Assembly (NCBI GenBank): GCA_026120185.1
Contig: JANUWF010003379.1
Span: 930,001-994,000 of the forward strand
Length of the DNA stretch: 64,000 nucleotides
Reading direction: 5' to 3'
Source: Voacanga thouarsii
Lineage: Eukaryota; Streptophyta; Magnoliopsida; Gentianales; Apocynaceae
Shown: piece after piece, positions 1 to 14,800 of the stretch
Position numbering within the stretch: the first letter of the stretch is position 1
Layout: each line of letters starts with the position of its first letter
Notes under the pieces: model-generated
The model's database searches: none
Told to the model about the DNA's origin: nothing
What the model saw: the letters and a program-made list of their open reading frames with translations, nothing else
Position numbers and translations under genes: made by a program

Positions 1-3000
1 ATTGAAAGTGCCTATCATTGTAAATGCCTTAGGTTTTCGGTATTTTTGTAGATATTTTGTAGGACTACGAGTAAAAGTATGCCGGATTATCTTCATATTT
101 TTTCATAACACTTTTTCTAGTAATTCAAACAAATCTAACGGTCAGATCATAAATTTAAACTGCCTGTCTTTGTAAATGCCTTAGGTTTTCGGTCTTTTTG
201 TAGACATTTGTTTTGATTGCAATCCAAAATATATCCGATTATCTTCAAATTAGGTCATAAAACTTTTCATAGCAATTTCAACAAATCTAACAGTCGGAAC
301 ATTAATTGAAAGTGCCTATCTTTATAAACGCCTCAAGTTTTTGGTATTTTTGTAGATATTTTGTAGAACTAAAAGTAAAAGTATTCCCGATTATCTTCAC
401 ATTTTGTCACAACACTTTATCTAGTAATTTAAACAAATCTTACGGTCGGATCATTAGTTGAAAGTGCCTGTCTTTGTAAATGCCTTCGTTTTTCGATCTA
501 TTTGTAGACATTTGTTGGATTTCATACCAAAATATATCCGATTATCGTCAAATTTGACCATAACACGTTTCCTAGAAATTTAAACAAATCCAACGGTCGG
601 ATCACTAATTGGAAGTTCCTATCTTTAAAAATGCCTTAGGTTTCGGTATTTTTGTAGATATTTTGTAGGATTGCGTGTAAAAGCATACCCGATTATCTTA
701 ACATTTTATCATAACACTTTTTCTAGTAATTTAAAAAAATCTAACGGTCAAATTATTAATTTAAACTGCCCGTCTTTGCAAATGCCTAAGGTTTTCTGTC
801 TTTATTAGTTGGATTGCATGCCAAAATATATACGACTATCTTCGAATTAGGTCATAACACTTTTCTTAGCAATTCAAACAAATCTAACGGTCGGATCATT
901 AATTGAAAGTGTCTATCTTTGTAAATGACTTAGGTTTTCTGTATTTTTGTAGATATTTTGTAGGACTACGTGTAAAAGTATGCCCGATTATGTTGACATT
1001 TTGTCATAACACTTTTTCTAATAATTTAAACAAATCTAACGGTCGAATCATTAATTAAAAGTGCATGTATTTATAAATGCCTTTGGTTTTCGGTCTTTAT
1101 GTAGAAATTTGTTGGATTGCATACCAAAATATATCCGATTATCGTCAAATTTTTCTACAACATTATTCCTAAAAATTTAAACAAATCTAACGGTCGGCTC
1201 ATTAAAGTAAAAGTGCCTATCTTTGTAAATGCCTTAGGTTTTCGGTATTTTGGTAGATATTTTGTAGGATTTCGTGTAAAAGTATACCCGATTATCCTCA
1301 CATTTTGTCATAACACTTTTTCTAGAAATTTAAACAAATCTAACGATCGGATCATCAATTGAAAGCGTCTGTCTTTGTAAATGCCTTACGTTTTCGGTTT
1401 TTTATTGACATTTGTTTGATTGGGTACCAAAATATATCTGATTATCGTCAAATTTGTCTACTACACTTATCCTAGATATTTAAACAAATCTAATGGTCGG
1501 CTTATTAATTGAAAGTGCCTATCTTTGTAAATGCCTTAAGTTTTCGGTATTTTTGTCGATATTTTGTAGGACAAAGAGTAAAAGTATGCCCGATTATCCT
1601 CATATTTTTCCATAACACTTTTTCTAAAAATTCAAACAAATCTAACGGTCAGATCATTAAGTTAAACTGCCTGTCTTTGTAAATGCCTTAGGTTTTCGGT
1701 TTTGTTGTTGACATTTGTTGAATTGCTTGCCAAAATATATCCGATTATCTTCAAATTGGGTCATAAAACTTTTCATAGCAATTTCAACAAATCTAAAAGT
1801 CGAAACATTAATTGAAAGTGCCTATCTTTGTAAATGCCTCAAGTTTTCGGTACTTTTGTAGAACTACGTGTAAAAGTATACCCGATTATCTTTTCATTTT
1901 ATCATAACACTTTTTCTAGAAATTTAAACAAATCTAACGGTCGGATCATAAATTTAAACTGCCTGTATTTGAAAATGCCTTAGGTTTTTGGTCTTTTTGT
2001 AGACATTTGTGGATTGCATTGCAAAATATATCCGATTATCTTCAAACTTGTCCATAACACTTTTCGTAGCAATTTAAACAAATCTAACGGTCTAATCATT
2101 AATTGAAAGTGCCTATCTTTGTAAATGCCTTAGGTATTCGGTATTTTGGTAGATATTTTGTAGGACTACGTGTAAAAGTATACCCCATTATCCTCACATT
2201 TTGTCATAACACTTTTTCTAGAAATTTAAACAAATCTAACGATCGGATCATCAATTGAAAGCGCCTGTCTTTGTAAATGCCTTACGTTTTCGGTTTTTTT
2301 GTTGACATATGTTAGATTGAGTACCAAAATATATCCGATTATCGTCAAATTTTTCTACAACACATTTTCTAGAAATTTAATCAAATCTAACGGTCGGCTT
2401 TTTAATTGAAAGTGTCTATCTTGGTAAATATCTTAGATTTTTGGTATTTTTATAGATATTTTGTAGGACTACTTGTAAAAGTATACCTGATTATCTTCAC
2501 AGTTTGACATAACACATTTTTTAGTAATTTAAAAAAAACCTAACGGTCAGATTATTAATTTAAACTGCCTATCATTATAAATGCCTTAGGTTTTCGGTCT
2601 TTTATAGACATTTGTTGGATTGCTTATCAAAATATATCCGATTATCTTCAAACTGGGTCATAACACTTTTCATAGCAAATTCAACAAATCTAACGGTCGG
2701 ATTATTAATTGAAAGTGCCTATCTTTGTAAATGTCTCAGGTTTTCGGTATTTTTGTAGATATTTTGAAGGACTACGCGTAAAAGTGTACCCGATTATCTT
2801 CACATTTTGTCATAACAATTTTTCTAATTAGTCAAACAAATCTAACAGTCAGATTATTAGTTTAAATTACCTGTCTTTGAAAATGCATTAGGTTTTTGTT
2901 CTTTTTGTAGACATTTGTTGGATTGCATGCCCAAATATATCCGATTATCTTCAAATTTGTCTACAACACTTTTCTTAGAAATTGAAACAAATCTAACGGT

Positions 3001-6000
3001 CGGCTAATTAATTTAAAGTGCCTATCTTTGTACATGGCCTAGATTTTCGGTATTTTTGTAGATATTTTGTTGGACTACGTGTAAAAGTATACCGGATTTT
3101 CATTGCATTTTGTAATACAACATTTTCTAGTAATTTAAACAAATCTAACGGTCAGATCATTAATTTAAACTGCCTGTCTTTGTAAATGCCTTAGTTTTTC
3201 GATTTTTTTGTAGACATTTGTTTTATTGCATGCCAAAATATATTTGATTATCTTCAAATTTGTCCATAACACTTTTCCTAGCAATTTAAAAAATATAACG
3301 ATCGGATCATTAATTGAAATTGTCTGTCTGTGTAAATGCCTCAGGTTTTCGGTATTTTTGTAGATATTTTGTATGACTACGTGAAAAAATATACCTGATT
3401 ATCTTTACAATTTGTCATAATACTTTTTCTAGTAATTTAAACAAATCTAATGATCGGATCATCAATTGAAAGTGCCTGTCAAGGTAAATGCCTTAGGTTT
3501 TCGGTTTTTTTGTAGGCATTTTTTTGATTGTATACCAAAATATATCCGATTATCGTCAAATTTTTCTACAACACTATTCCTAAAAATTTAAACAAATCTA
3601 ATGGTCGACTCATTAATTAAAAGTGCCTACCTTTGTTACTGCCTTAGGTTTTCGATATTTTTGTAGAAATTTTGTAGGACTACGTGTAAAAGTATACACG
3701 ATTATCTTTACATTTTGTCTTAACACTTTTTCTAGTAATTTTTACAAATCTAACAGTTGGATCATTAATTTAAACTGCCTATCTTTGTAAATGTCTTAGG
3801 TTTTCGGTCTTTTTGTAGACATTTGTTGGATTGCACGTCCAGATATATCTGATTATCTTCAAATTTGTCCATAACACTTTTCATAGAAATTACAACAAAT
3901 CTAATGGTTGGATCATTAATTGAAAGTGCCTATCTTTGTAAATGCCTTAAGTTTTCGGTATTTTTGTAGATATTTTTGGAGAACTACGTGTAAAAGTATA
4001 TCCGATTATCATCACATTTTGTCAAAACACTTTTTATAGTAATTTAAACAAATCTAACGGTCAGATCATTAATTAAAACTGCCTATCTTTTTAAATGCCT
4101 TAAGTTTTCGGCCTTTTTGTCGACATTTGTTGGATTGCAAGCCAAAATATATCCGATTATCATCAAATTTTGTCCAAACACTTTTCATAGCAATTCAAAC
4201 AAATCTAACAGTCGGATCATTAATTGAAAGTGCCTGTCTTTGTAAATGCCTCGGGTTTTCGGTATTTTTGTAGATATTTTGTTGGACTACGTGTAAAAGC
4301 ATAACCGATTATCTTTTCATTTTATCATGACACTTTTTCTAGAAATTTAAACAAATCTAATGGTCGGATCATAAATTTAAACTGTCTGTCTTTGCAAATG
4401 CCTTAGGTTTTCGGTCTTTTTGCAGACATTTGTTGGATTGCATTCGAAAATATATTCGATTATCTTTAAATATGTCCATAACACTTTTCTTTACAATTTA
4501 TACAAATCTAACGGTCTTTGTAAATGCCTTAGGTTTTCGGTCTTTTTGTAGAAATTAGTTGGATTGCAAGTCAAAATATATCCGATTATCGACAAATTTG
4601 TCTAAAACACTTTTCCTAGAAATTTAAACAAATATAACGGTCGGATCAATAATTGAAAGTGCCTATCTTTGTAAATGCCTTAGGTTTTCGTTATTTTGGT
4701 AGATTTTTTGTAGAACTATGTGTAAAAGTATACCCGATTATCCTCACATTTTGTCATAACACTTTTTCTAGAAATTTAAACAAATCTAACGATCGGATCA
4801 TTAATTTAAACTGCCTATCTTTGTAAATACCTTAGGTTTCGGTCTTTTAGTAGACATTTGTTAGATTGCTGGCCAAAATATATCCGATTATCTTCAAATT
4901 GGGTAATAACACTTTTCATAGCAATTTCAACAAATCTAACAGTCGGATCATTAATTGAAAGTGCCTATCTTTGTAAATACCTCAGGTTTTCAGTGTTTTT
5001 GTAGAGATTTGTAGGACTACGTGTAAAAGTATACCTGATTATCTTCACATATTTGTCATAACACATTTTCTTGTAATTTAAACAAATCTAATATCGGATC
5101 ATTAATTGAAAGTGCCTGTCTTTGTAAATGCCTTAGGTTTCGGTCTATTTATAGACATTTGTTGGATTGCATACCAAAATATATCAGATTATCATCAATT
5201 TTTTCCATAACACTTTTCCTAGAAATTGAAACAAGTCCAACGGTCGGATCACTAATTGAAAGTGCCTATCATTGTAAATGCCTTAAGTTTTCGGTATTTT
5301 TGTAGATATTTTGTAGGACTACATGTAAAAGCATACCCGATTATCTTTACATTTTGTCATAACACTTTTTTCTAGTAATTTAAACAAATTTAACGATCGA
5401 ATCATAAATTTAAACTGCCTGTCTTTATAAATGCCTTAGGTTTTCGGTCTTTTTGTAGACATTTGTTAGATTGCATGCCAAAATATATCCGATTATCTTC
5501 AAATTATTCCACAAAACTTTTCTTAGCAATTTAAACCAATATAACGGTCGGATCATTATTTGAAAGTGCCTATCTTTGTAAATGCCTTAGGATTTCGGTA
5601 TTATTGTAGAAATTTTTTAGGATTACGTGTAAAAGTATACCCGATTATCTTTTTATTTTGTCATAGCACTTTTTTTAATAATTTAAACAAATCTAACGGT
5701 CAGATCATTAATTTAAACAACCTATGTTTGTAAATGTCTTAGGTTTTCGGTCTTTTTGTAAACATTTGTTCGATTGCATGCCAAAATATATCCGATTATC
5801 TTCAAATATGTCCATAATACTTTTCGTAGAAATTTAAACAAATCTAACGGTCAGCACATTAATTGAAAGTGCCTGTCTTTGTAAATGCCTTAGGTTTTCG
5901 GTTTATTTGTAGACATTTGTTGGACTGCATACCAAAATATGTCCGATTATCTTTAAATTTGTCCATAACACTTTTCTTAGCAATTTAAACAAATCTAACG

Positions 6001-6919
6001 GTCAGATCATTAATTGAAAGTTTCTATCTTTGTAAATGCCTTAGGTATTCGGTATTTTGGTAGATATATTGTTGGACAACGTGTAAAAGTATACCCGATT
6101 ATCTTAACATTTTGTCATAACACTTTTTCTAGTAATTTAAAAAATCTAACGGTCAGATTATTAATTTAAACTGCTTGTCTTTGTAAATGCCTTAGGTTTT
6201 CGGTCTTTTTGTAGAAATTAGTTGGACTGTATGCCAAAATATATCTGATTATCTTTGAATTCGGTTATAACACTTTTCTTAGCAATTTAAACAAATCTAA
6301 CGGTCGGATCATTAATTGAAAGTGTCTATCTTTGTAAATGACTTAGGTTTTCTGTATTTTTGTAGATATTTTGTAGGACTACGTGTAAAAGTATACCCGA
6401 TTATCTTAACATTTTGTCATAACACTTTTTTTAATAATTTAAATAAATCTAACGGTCGAATCATTAATTAAAAGTGTCTGTCTTTGTAAATGCCTTAGGT
6501 TTTCAGTTTTTATGTAGACATTTGTTGGATTGCATACCAAAATATATCCGATTATCGTCAAATTTTTTTACAACACTATTCCTGAAAATTTAAACAAATC
6601 TAACGGACGGCTCATTAATTTAAAGTGTCCATCTTTGTAAATGCCTTAGGTTTTCGTAATTTTTGTAGATATTCTGTAGGACTACGTGTAAAAGTATAGC
6701 CGGTTGTCTTTACATTTTGTCATAACACTTGTTCTAGTAATTTAAACAAATCTAACGGTCAGATCATTAATTTAAACTGCCTGTATTTGTAAATGCCTTA
6801 GGTTTTCGGTCTTTTTGTAGACATTTGTTGGATTGCATGCCTAAATATATCCGATTATCTTCAAATTTGTCCATAACACTTTTCTAAGCAATTTTAAAAA
6901 ATATAACGGTCATATCATT

Positions 6920-9399
6920 AATTGAAAGTGCCTATCTTTGTAAATGTCAGAGGTTTTCGATATTTTTGTATATATTTTGTAGGACTACGTGTAAAGGCAT
7001 ACCCGATTATCTTTACATTTTATCATAACACTTTTTCTAGAGATTTAAACAAATCTAACGGTCGGATCATAAATTTAAACTGCCTGCCTTTGTAAATGCC
7101 TTATGTTTTCGGTCTTTTTGTAGACATTTCTTGGATTGCAGTCTAAAATATATCTGATTATCTTCAAATTTGTCCATAACACTTTTTTTTAGCAATTTAA
7201 ACAAATCTAACGGTCGGATCATTAATTGAAAGTGCCTATGTTTGAAAATGCCTTAGGTATTCGGTATTTTGGTAGATATTTTGTAGGACTACGTGTAAAA
7301 GTTTAGCTGATTATCCTCACATTTTGTCATAATACTTTTTCTAGTAATTTAAACAAATCTTTCGATCGAATCATTAATTAAATGTGCATGTCTTTGTAAA
7401 TGCCTTTGGATTCGGTCTTTTTGTAGACATTTGTTAGATTGAATGCCCAAATATATCCGATTATCTTCCAATTCATAAGACTTTTTCTATCAATTTAAAA
7501 AAATATAACGGTCGGCTCATTAATTGAAAGTGGCTATCTTTGTAAATGCCTTAGGTTTTCGGTATTTTTGTAGATATTCTGTAGGATTATGTGTAAAAGT
7601 ATAACCGATTATCTTTACATTTTTGTCATAACATGTTTTCTAGTAATTTAAACTAATCTAACGGTGGGATCATTAATTTAAACTGTCTGTCTTTGTAAAT
7701 GCCTTAGGTTTTCGGTCTTTTTGTAGACATTTATTAGATTACATGCCAAAATATATCCGATTATCTTCAAATTTCACCATAACACTTTTCTTTGCAATTT
7801 GAACAAATCTAATGGTCGGATCATTGATTGAATGTCCCTATCCTTGTAAATGCCTTAGGTTTTCGTAATTTTTGTTGATATTTTATTGGACTACGTGTAA
7901 ATAGATACCCGATTATCTTCACATTTTGTCATAACAATTTTTCTAGTAATTTAAACAAATCTAATAGTCAGATCATTAATTTAAATTTCCTGTCTTTGTA
8001 AATGCATTAGATTTTCGGTATTTTTGGAGACATTTGTTGGATTGCATGTCAAAATATATTTGATTCTCTTCAAACTATGTCATAACACTTTCCTTAACAA
8101 TTTAAAAAAATCTAACGGTCAGATCATTAATTGAAATTGCCTATCTTTGTAATTGCCTTAGGTTTTCTGTAATTTTGTTGATATTTTGTAGGATTACGCG
8201 TAAAAGTATACCCGATTATCTTTACATTTTGTCATAACACATTTTGTAGATATTCTGTAAAAGTATACCCAATTTTCTTTACATTTATGTCATAACAACT
8301 TTTCTAGTAATTTAAACTAATCTAACGGTTGGATCATTAATTTAAATTGCCTGTCTTTGTAAATGACTTAGGTTTTCGGTCTTTTTGTAGACATTTGTTG
8401 GATTGCATGCCAAAATATATCAAATTATCTTTAAATTTGGTTATAAAAGTTTTATTAATAGTTTCAACACATCTAACGATCGGATCGTTAATTTGCAGTG
8501 TCTATCTTTGTAAATACTTAAGTTTTCGATTTTTTTGTAGATATTTTGTAGGACTACGCGTAAAACTAGTCCCGATAATCTTGACATTTTGTCATAACAA
8601 TTTTTATAGTAATTTAAGCAAATTTAACGGTCGAATCATTAATTTAAACTGCCTGTCTTTGTAAATGCTTTAGATTTTCGGTCATTTTGTGGACATTTGT
8701 TGGATTGCATGCCAAAATATATCCAATACTCTGCAAATTTGTCCGTAACAGTTTTTCTAGAAATGTAAACAAATTTAACGGTTGGATCGTTAATTGAAAG
8801 TGCCTATCTTTGTACATGTTTTAGGTATTCGGTATTTTTGAAGATATTCTGTAGGACTACGTGTAAAAGTATATCCGATTATCTTTATATTTTTGTCACA
8901 ACACATTTTCTAGTAATTTAAACTAATCTAACAGTCGGATCATTAATATAAACTGCCTGTCTATGTAAATGCCTTAGGTTTTCGGTCTTTTTGTAGACAT
9001 TTGTTCGATTACATCCCAAAGTATATCCGATTATCTTGAAATTTGACCATAACACTTTTCATTGTAATTTAAACAAATATAACGGTCTGATCATTGATTG
9101 AAAGTGCCTATCTTTGTAAATGCCTTAGGTTTTCGTAATTTTTGTAGATATTTTGATGGACGACATGTAAATTGATACCCGATTATCTTGACATTTTGTC
9201 ATAACACTTTTTCTACTAATTTAAACAAACCAAACGGTCAGATCATTAATTGAATGTGCCTGTCTTTATAAATGCCTTAGGTTTTCGGTCTTTTTGTAGA
9301 CATTTGTCGGATTGCATGCCAAAATATATCCGATTATCTTCAAATTTGTCCATAACACTTTTCTTAGCAATTTGAATAGATCTAACGGTCAGATCATTA
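6920..9399 (+). repeat. 2.48-kb satellite segment, copy 1 of a tandem duplication
   Basis: This run of about 16 monomers is almost identical to the next 2.48 kb (offset 2,479, becoming 2,480 after a one-base A insertion near 10,583). By eye I count about twenty substitutions, so roughly 99% identity, while ordinary neighbouring dimers differ far more. The copy starts just before an unusual monomer reading gtaaatgtcagaggttttcg and ends with tttgaatagatctaacggtc. It also contains the compressed monomer at about 8,229 and the 105-codon open frame at 8,347-8,664, both repeated in copy 2. Confidence 0.95.
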
Positions 9400-11879
9400 A
9401 TTGAAAGTGTCTATCTCTGTAAATGTCAGAGGTTTTCGATATTTTTGTATATATTTTGTAGGACTACGTGTAAAGGCATACCCGATTATCTTTACATTTT
9501 ATCATAACACTTTTTCTAGAGATTTAAACAAATCTAACGGTCGGATCATAAATTTAAACTGCCTGCCTTTGTAAATGCCTTATGTTTTCGGTCTTTTTGT
9601 AGACATTTCTTGGATTGCAGTCTAAAATATATCTGATTATCTTCAAATTTGTCCATAACACTTTTTTTTAGCAATTTAAACAAATCTAACGGTCGGATCA
9701 TTAATTGAAAGTGCCTATGTTTGAAAATGCCTTAGGTATTCGGTATTTTGGTAGATATTTTGTAGGACTACGTGTAAAAGTTTAGCTGATTATCCTCACA
9801 TTTTGTCATAATACTTTTTCTAGTAATTTAAACAAATCTTTCAGTCGAATCATTAATTAAATGTGCATGTCTTTGTAAATGCCTTTGGATTCGGTCTTTT
9901 TGTAGACATTTGTTAGATTGAATGCCCAAATATATCCGATTATCTTCCAATTCATAAGACTTTTTCTATCAATTTAAAAAAATATAACGGTCGGCTCATT
10001 AATTGAAAGTGGCTATCTTTGTAAATGCCTTAGGTTTTCGGTATTTTTGTAGATATTCTGTAGGATTATGTGTAAAAGTATAACCGATTATCTTTACATT
10101 TTTGTCATAACATGTTTTCTAGTAATTTAAACTAATCTAACGGTGGGATCATTAATTTAAACTGTCTGTCTTTGTAAATGCCTTAGGTTTTCGGTCTTTT
10201 TGTAGACATTTATTAGATTACATGCCAAAATATATCCGATTATCTTCAAATTTCACCATAACACTTTTCTTTGCAATTTGAACAAATCTAATGGTCGGAT
10301 CATTGATTGAATGTCCCTATCCTTGTAAATGCCTTAGGTTTTCGTAATTTTTGTTGATATTTTGTTGGACTACGTGTAAATAGATACCCGATTATCTTCA
10401 CATTTTGTCATAACAATTTTTCTAGTAATTTAAACAAATCTAATAGTCAGATCATTAACTTAAATTTCCTGTCTTTGTAAATGCATTAGATTTTCGATAT
10501 TTTTGGAGACATTTGTTGGATTGCATGTCAAAATATATTTGATTCTCTTCAAACTATGTCATAACACTTTCCTTAACAATTTAAAAAAAATCTAACGGTC
10601 AGATCATTGATTGAAATTGCCTATCTTTGTAATTGCCTTAGGTTTTCTGTAATTTTGTTGATATTTTGTAGGATTACGCGTAAAAGTATACCCGATTATC
10701 TTTACATTTTGTCATAACACATTTTGTAGATATTCTGTAAAAGTATACCCAATTTTCTTTACATTTATGTCATAACAACTTTTCTAGTAATTTAAACTAA
10801 TCTAACGGTTGGATCATTAATTTAAATTGCCTGTCTTTGTAAATGACTTAGGTTTTCGGTCTTTTTGTAGACATTTGTTGGATTGCATGCCAAAATATAT
10901 CAAATTATCTTTAAATTTGGTTATAAAAGTTTTATTAATAGTTTCAACACATCTAACGATCGGATCGTTAATTTGCAGTGTCTATCTTTGTAAATACTTA
11001 TGTTTTCGATTTTTTTGTAGATATTTTGTAGGACTACGCGTAAAACTAGTCCCGATAATCTTGACATTTTGTCATAACAATTTTTATAGTAATTTAAGCA
11101 AATTTAACGGTCGAATCATTAATTTAAACTGCCTGTCTTTGTAAATGCTTTAGATTTTCGGTCTTTTTGTGGACATTTGTTGGATTGCATGCCAAAATAT
11201 ATCCAATACTCTGCAAATTTATCCGTAACACTTTTTCTAGAAATGTAAACAAATTTAACGGTTGGATCGTTAATTGAAAGTGCCTATCTTTGTACATGTT
11301 TTAGGTATTCGGTATTTTTGAAGATATTCTGTAGGACTACGTGTAAAAGTATATCCGATTATCTTTATATTTTTGTCACAACACATTTTCTAGTAATTTA
11401 AACTAATCTAACAGTCGGATCAATAATATAAACTGCCTGTCTATGTAAATGCCTTAGGTTTTCGGTCTTTTTGTAGACATTTGGTCGATTACATCCCAAA
11501 GTATATCCGATTATCATGAAATTTGACCATAACACTTTTCATTGTAATTTAAACAAATATAACGGTCTGATCATTGATTGAAAGTGCCTATCTTTGTAAA
11601 TGCCTTAGGTTTTCGTAATTTTTGTAGATATTTTGTTGGACGACATGTAAATTGATACCCGATTATCTTGACATTTTGTCATAACACTTTTTCTACTAAT
11701 TTAAACAAACCAAACGGTCAGATCATTAATTGAATGTGCCTGTCTTTATAAGTGCCTTAGGTTTTCGGTCTTTTTGTAGACATTTGTCGGATTGCATGCC
11801 AAAATATATCCGATTATCTTCAAATATGTCCATAACACTTTTCTTAGCAATTTGAATAGATCTAACGGTCAGATCATTA
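9400..11879 (+). repeat. 2.48-kb satellite segment, copy 2 of a tandem duplication
   Basis: Second copy, joined directly to the first and in the same orientation and monomer register. The right edge is recognisable because the last shared bases (tttgaatagatctaacggtc near 11,850) run into an ordinary monomer, whereas in copy 1 they run into the start of this copy. That is the pattern expected from unequal crossing-over or replication slippage over a multimer. Differences from copy 1 are scattered single bases such as cattaatata/caataatata near 8,941 and 11,421. Confidence 0.95.
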
Positions 11880-14800
11880 ATTGAAAGTGTCTATCTTTGT
11901 AAATACCTTAGTTTTTCGGTATTTTTGTAGATATTTTGTAGGTCTACGTGTAAAAGCATTCCCGATTATCTTTACATTTTGTCATAACACTTTTTTTAGT
12001 AATTTAAACAAATCTAACGGTCAGATCATTAATTTAAACTGCCTGTCTTTGTAAATGCCTTAGGTTTTCGGTCTTTTTGTAGACATTTGTTGATTGCATG
12101 CCAAAATATATCCGATTATCATAAAATTTGTCCATAACACTTTTTATAGCAATTTGAATAAATCTAACGGTCGAATCATTAATTGAAAGTGCCTATGTTT
12201 GAAAATGCCTTAGGTATTCGGTATTTTTGTAGATATTTTGTAGGCCTACGTGTAAAAGTATACCCGATTATCTTAACATTTTGTCATAACTCTTTCTCTA
12301 GCAATTTAAACAAAGCTAACTGTCAGATAATTAATTGAAAGTTCCTGTCTTTATAAATGCCTTAGGTTTTTTTTTTTTTGACATTTGTTGGATTGCATGT
12401 CCAAATATATCCGATTGTCTTCAAATTTTTCCATAACACTTTTCGTAGAAATTCAAACAATTCTAACGGTTCGATCATTAATTGAAAGTGCCTATCTTTG
12501 TAACTGCTTTAGGTGTTTGGTATTTTTGTAGATATTTTGTAGGACTACGTGTTAAAGTATACCTGATTATCTTTACACTTTGTCATAACACTTTCTCTTC
12601 AATTGTAAACAAATTTAACGGTCGAATCGTTATTTGAAAGTGCCTATCTTTTTAAATGCTTAAGGTTTTCGGTATTTTTGTAGATTTTCTGTAAAAGTAT
12701 ACCCGATTATCTTTACATTTTTGTCATAACTCGTTTTCTAGTAATTTAAATTAATGTAACAGTTGGATCATTAATTTAAAATGCCTGTCTTTGTAAATGA
12801 CTTAGGTTTTCGGTCTTTTTGTAGACATTTGTTGCATTGCAAGCCAAAATATATCTGATTATCTTCAAATTTGGTCATAACACTTTTTCTAGTAATTTAA
12901 GCAAATCTAACGGTCAAATTATTAATTTAAACTACCTGTCTTTGTAAATGTTTTAGATTTTCGGTCTTTTTGTGGACATTTGTTGGATTGCATGCCAAAA
13001 TATATTCAATAATCTTCAAATTTGTCCGTAACACTTTTCCTAGAAATGTAAACAAATTTAACGGTCGGATCGTTAATTGAAAGTGCCTATCTTTGTCAAT
13101 GCTTTAGGTTTTTGGTATTTTTGTAGATATTTTGTAGGACTACGTGTAAAAGTATACCAGATTATCTTTACATTTTTGTCATGAAACATTTTCTAGTAAT
13201 CTAAACTAATCTTACGGTCGGATCATTAATTTGAACTGCCCTTCTTTATAAATGCCTTAGGTTTTCGGTCTTTTTGTAGACATTTGTTGGATTACATGCC
13301 AAAATATATCCGATTATCTTCAAATTTCAGCATAAAACTTTTCTTAGCAATATAAACAAATCTAACGGTCAGATCATTAATTGAAAGTGCATATCTTTGT
13401 AAATGCCTTAGGTTTTCGTAATTTTTGTAGATATTTCGTTGGACTACATGTAAATGTATACCCGATTATCTTCACAATTTGTCATAACACTTTTTCTTGA
13501 AATTCAAACAAATCTAACAGTCAGATCATTAATTTAAATTTCCTATCTTTGTAAATGCCTTAGGTTTTCGGTCTTTTTGGAGACATTTGTTGGATTGCAA
13601 GCCAAAATATACACGATTGTCTTCAAACTATGTCATAACACTTTCCTTAGCAATTTAAACAAATCTAACGGTCAGATCATTAATTGAAATTTCCTATCTT
13701 TGTAAATGCCTTAAGTTTTTGGTATTTTTGTTGATATTTTGTAGGACTATTGTGAAAGTATACCCGATTATCTTCAAATTTCGTCAAAACAATATTTCTA
13801 GTAATTTAAACAAACCTAACGGTCAGATCATTAATTGAAAGTGCCTGTCTTTATAAATGCCTTAGGTTTTCGATCTTTTTTTAGAAATTTGTTAGATTGC
13901 TTACCAAAATATATCCGATTATCTTCAAATTTGTTCATAACACTTATCAAAGCTTTTAAAACAAATTTAACGGTTGGATCATTAATTGAAAGTGCTTATC
14001 TTTGTAAATGCCTTAGGATTTCAGTATTTTATTAGATATTTTGTTGGACTACGTGTAAAGGTATACCCAATTATCTTTATATTTTGTCATAACACTTTTT
14101 CTAGTAATTTAAAGAAATCTAACGGTCAGATCATTAATTGAAAGTTCCTGTCTTTGTAAATGCCTTAGGTTTTGGGTCTTTTGTGGATATTTGTTGGATT
14201 GCATGCCCAAATATATTCGATTATCTTTAAATTTGTCCATAACACTTTTTGTAAAAATTTAAACAATTCTAACGGTCGGATTATTGATTGAAAGTGCCTA
14301 TCTTTGTAACTGCCTTAGGTGTTCGATATTTTTGTAGATATTTTGTAAGACTACGTGTAAAAGTATACCTGATTATCTTTACATTTTGTCATAACACTTT
14401 TTCCACAAATTTAAACAAATCTAACGGTCAGATCTTTAATTGAAATTTCCTATCTTTGTAAATGCCTTATGTTTTTAGTATTTTTGTTAATATTTTGTAG
14501 GACTAGTGTAAAAGTATACCTGATTATCTTCACATTTCGTCATAACAATTTTTCTAGTTATTTAAATAAACCTAACGGTCAGATCATTAATTGAAAGTGC
14601 CTGTTTTTATAAATGTGTTAGGTTTTCGGTCTTTTTTTAGACATTTGTTGGATTGCATGCCAAAATATATCCGATTATCTTCAACTTGTCCATAACACTT
14701 TTCCTAGCTATTTAAATAGATCTAACGGTTGGATCATTAATTGAAAGTGCCTATATTTGTAAATGCCTTAGGTTTTTGGTATTTTTGTAGATAATTTGTA

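Noticed and set aside
8347..8664. 105-codon open frame, repeated at 10,827-11,144, with similar shorter frames at 1,117, 15,630, 16,379, 29,045 and 29,413
   Set aside because: They lie wholly inside satellite monomers, have no consistent start context, and their similarity is due to the repeat itself and the 2.48-kb duplication.
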